Below are positions 23,984-24,962 of a stretch of 24,962 nt of DNA, in pieces. The position numbers and the translations under genes were made by a program. Source of the stretch: Elysia marginata. Its lineage: Eukaryota > Mollusca > Gastropoda > Plakobranchidae. Within the stretch, counting starts at the first letter, position 1. Each line of letters opens with the position of its first letter. The notes below the pieces were generated by a model. It was not told the origin of the DNA, ran no database searches, and worked only from the letters and a program-made list of their open reading frames with translations. The stretch is taken from NCBI GenBank assembly GCA_019649035.1, contig BMAT01000196.1:1-24962 (forward strand), written 5' to 3'.

Positions 23984-24015
23984 ACCCGAACAAACTCATT
24001 TTAAGAAAATCGGGT
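23984..24015. repeat. Inverted repeat ACCCGA / TCGGGT upstream of the symporter gene
   Basis: ACCCGA (23984-23989) and TCGGGT (24010-24015) form a six-bp dyad with 20 bases between, 45 bases before the symporter ATG. CGGGTTT recurs at 24051-24057. This could be an operator for a sugar-responsive regulator, but the arms are short. Confidence 0.3.
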
Positions 24016-24059
24016 TTAAAATATATTTATAAATTGCGACTGATTTTCAACGGGTTTTT

Positions 24060-24962
24060 ATGGAAAAATTCACACTTTTAGACTATACAATTTTTATCTG
24101 TTATTTTTTAGTAATACTTGGTGTTAGCTTTTGGGTTTCTAGGGGAAAATCTACTGCCAGTGATTATTTTCTTGCCAGCAAGTCTTTGCCTTGGTGGGCG
24201 ATAGGGGCATCATTGATAGCCGCTAATATTTCGGCAGAGCAATTCATAGGGATGTCAGGCTCTGGCTTTGCCATTGGGTTGGCTATAGCGTCCTATGAAT
24301 GGATGGCGGCAATAACACTTTTGGTAGTGGGTAAATACTTCCTCCCTATATTCATAGAGAAAAATCTCTTTACAATTCCTCAATTTGTAGAGAAGCGATT
24401 TAGCGAAAATCTTAAAACAATATTGGCCATCTTTTGGATTTCTCTATTTGTGTTTGTGAACCTCACTTCGGTTATGTATTTGGGGGCAAAGGCTGTAGAC
24501 ACTATAGTCGGTAGCGGTGATGGGAGTTTGCTTAATACTACCATTATTTGCTTAGCAGTATTTGCCGGTCTTTATTCCCTTTGGGGAGGCTTGTCAGCCG
24601 TGGCATGGACAGATGTCATACAAGTCTCGGTCTTACTCTTTGGGGGTATCCTTACAACTTACATGGCTGTAACGCATATCTCTCCCGATGGGTCCATAAT
24701 TGGAGGCTTAAAACACCTGTATGAGAAGATTCCTGAAAAGTTTTCAATGATTCTCCAAAAAGGAGAAATTGTTACTCCTTCGGGGAAAGATGCTTGGTGG
24801 GACCTGCCAGGTCTCTCCGTTTTGATAGGTGGTATGTGGGTTGCAAACCTCTATTACTGGGGTTTTAACCAATATATCATACAGCGGACCTTGGCGGCAA
24901 AGAGCCTGAAAGAATCTCAAAAGGGAATTGCTTTTGCCGCATTCTTGAAAATGATCACCCCC
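24060..24962 (+). CDS. Sodium/solute symporter, SGLT type (SSS family), 5' part
   Basis: Open from ATG 24060 to the end of the window, 301 codons, continuing beyond it. SSS symporters couple Na+ entry to uptake of a sugar or other small solute. Visible: TM1 'LDYTIFICYFLVILGVSFWV', the family stretch 'SDYFLASKSLPWWAIGASLIAANISAEQFIGMSG', 'GLYSLWGGLSAVAWTDVIQVSVLLFGG' and 'NLYYWGFNQYIIQRTLAAKSL'. The last is very close to the 'NQYIIQR' region of bacterial and animal sodium/glucose transporters, and is why I favour a sugar substrate. About seven membrane helices are included. The gene starts a new transcript 152 bases after the ABC ATPase gene. Substrate is inference. Confidence 0.9.
   Translation, partial: MEKFTLLDYTIFICYFLVILGVSFWVSRGKSTASDYFLASKSLPWWAIGASLIAANISAEQFIGMSGSGFAIGLAIASYEWMAAITLLVVGKYFLPIFIEKNLFTIPQFVEKRFSENLKTILAIFWISLFVFVNLTSVMYLGAKAVDTIVGSGDGSLLNTTIICLAVFAGLYSLWGGLSAVAWTDVIQVSVLLFGGILTTYMAVTHISPDGSIIGGLKHLYEKIPEKFSMILQKGEIVTPSGKDAWWDLPGLSVLIGGMWVANLYYWGFNQYIIQRTLAAKSLKESQKGIAFAAFLKMITP

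Overview
This is a chromosomal window from an AT-rich bacterium of the phylum Bacteroidota, most likely a Flavobacteriales-like lineage. Three things point there: the histidine operon order (hisG-hisD-hisC-hisB-hisH) with a fused HisB; weak or absent Shine-Dalgarno sequences; and promoter elements of the TTG-N19-TAnnTTTG type, clearest upstream of purL. The genes are mostly housekeeping and metabolic. I see no rRNA, tRNA, CRISPR array, phage or complete insertion sequence.

Layout. 1-4323 (+): tightly packed histidine biosynthesis operon, with the hisG 3' end, then hisD, hisC, hisB and hisH. It stops after hisH; hisA, hisF and hisIE do not follow. 4324-4574: convergent intergenic stretch with three adjacent inverted repeats. 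4575-5828 (-): a zinc-type alcohol dehydrogenase/quinone reductase-like gene with a degenerate nucleotide-binding motif, preceded by a broken small ORF with a signal-peptide-like start. 5829-6920 (+): an AraC-family regulator, divergent from that pair, with three copies of TTGTAAAAAAA in front of it; its C-terminus ends early in a T7 run. 7191-11202 (-): polA and dapF, separated by 439 bp of very AT-rich DNA with repeated 11-mers. 11302-12687 (+): membrane-anchored HtrA/Deg protease. 12882-16560 (+): sucD, fabG and a large membrane protein with a von Willebrand A-like segment. 16620-21275 (-): purL followed by hemH, one transcription unit with a good promoter. 21440-23907 (+): a metallo-beta-lactamase-fold hydrolase and a tandem-ATPase ABC protein of the peptide/nickel family. 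24060 to the window end (+): 5' part of an SGLT-type sodium/solute symporter.

The his genes act together in histidine synthesis; purL (purines), dapF (lysine/peptidoglycan), fabG (fatty acids), sucD (TCA cycle), hemH (haem) and polA (DNA repair/replication) are independent core functions. The part that looks accessory or decaying is about 4.3-7.2 kb: a truncated operon, a broken small gene, an oxidoreductase with a changed Rossmann motif and a regulator with a shortened tail. I found no convincing new defence or multi-gene system. The best second-look items are that region, the AraC-type operator repeats, a repeated TGTAAG/CTTACA inverted motif in front of two unrelated genes, and a cysteine-rich segment in ferrochelatase.
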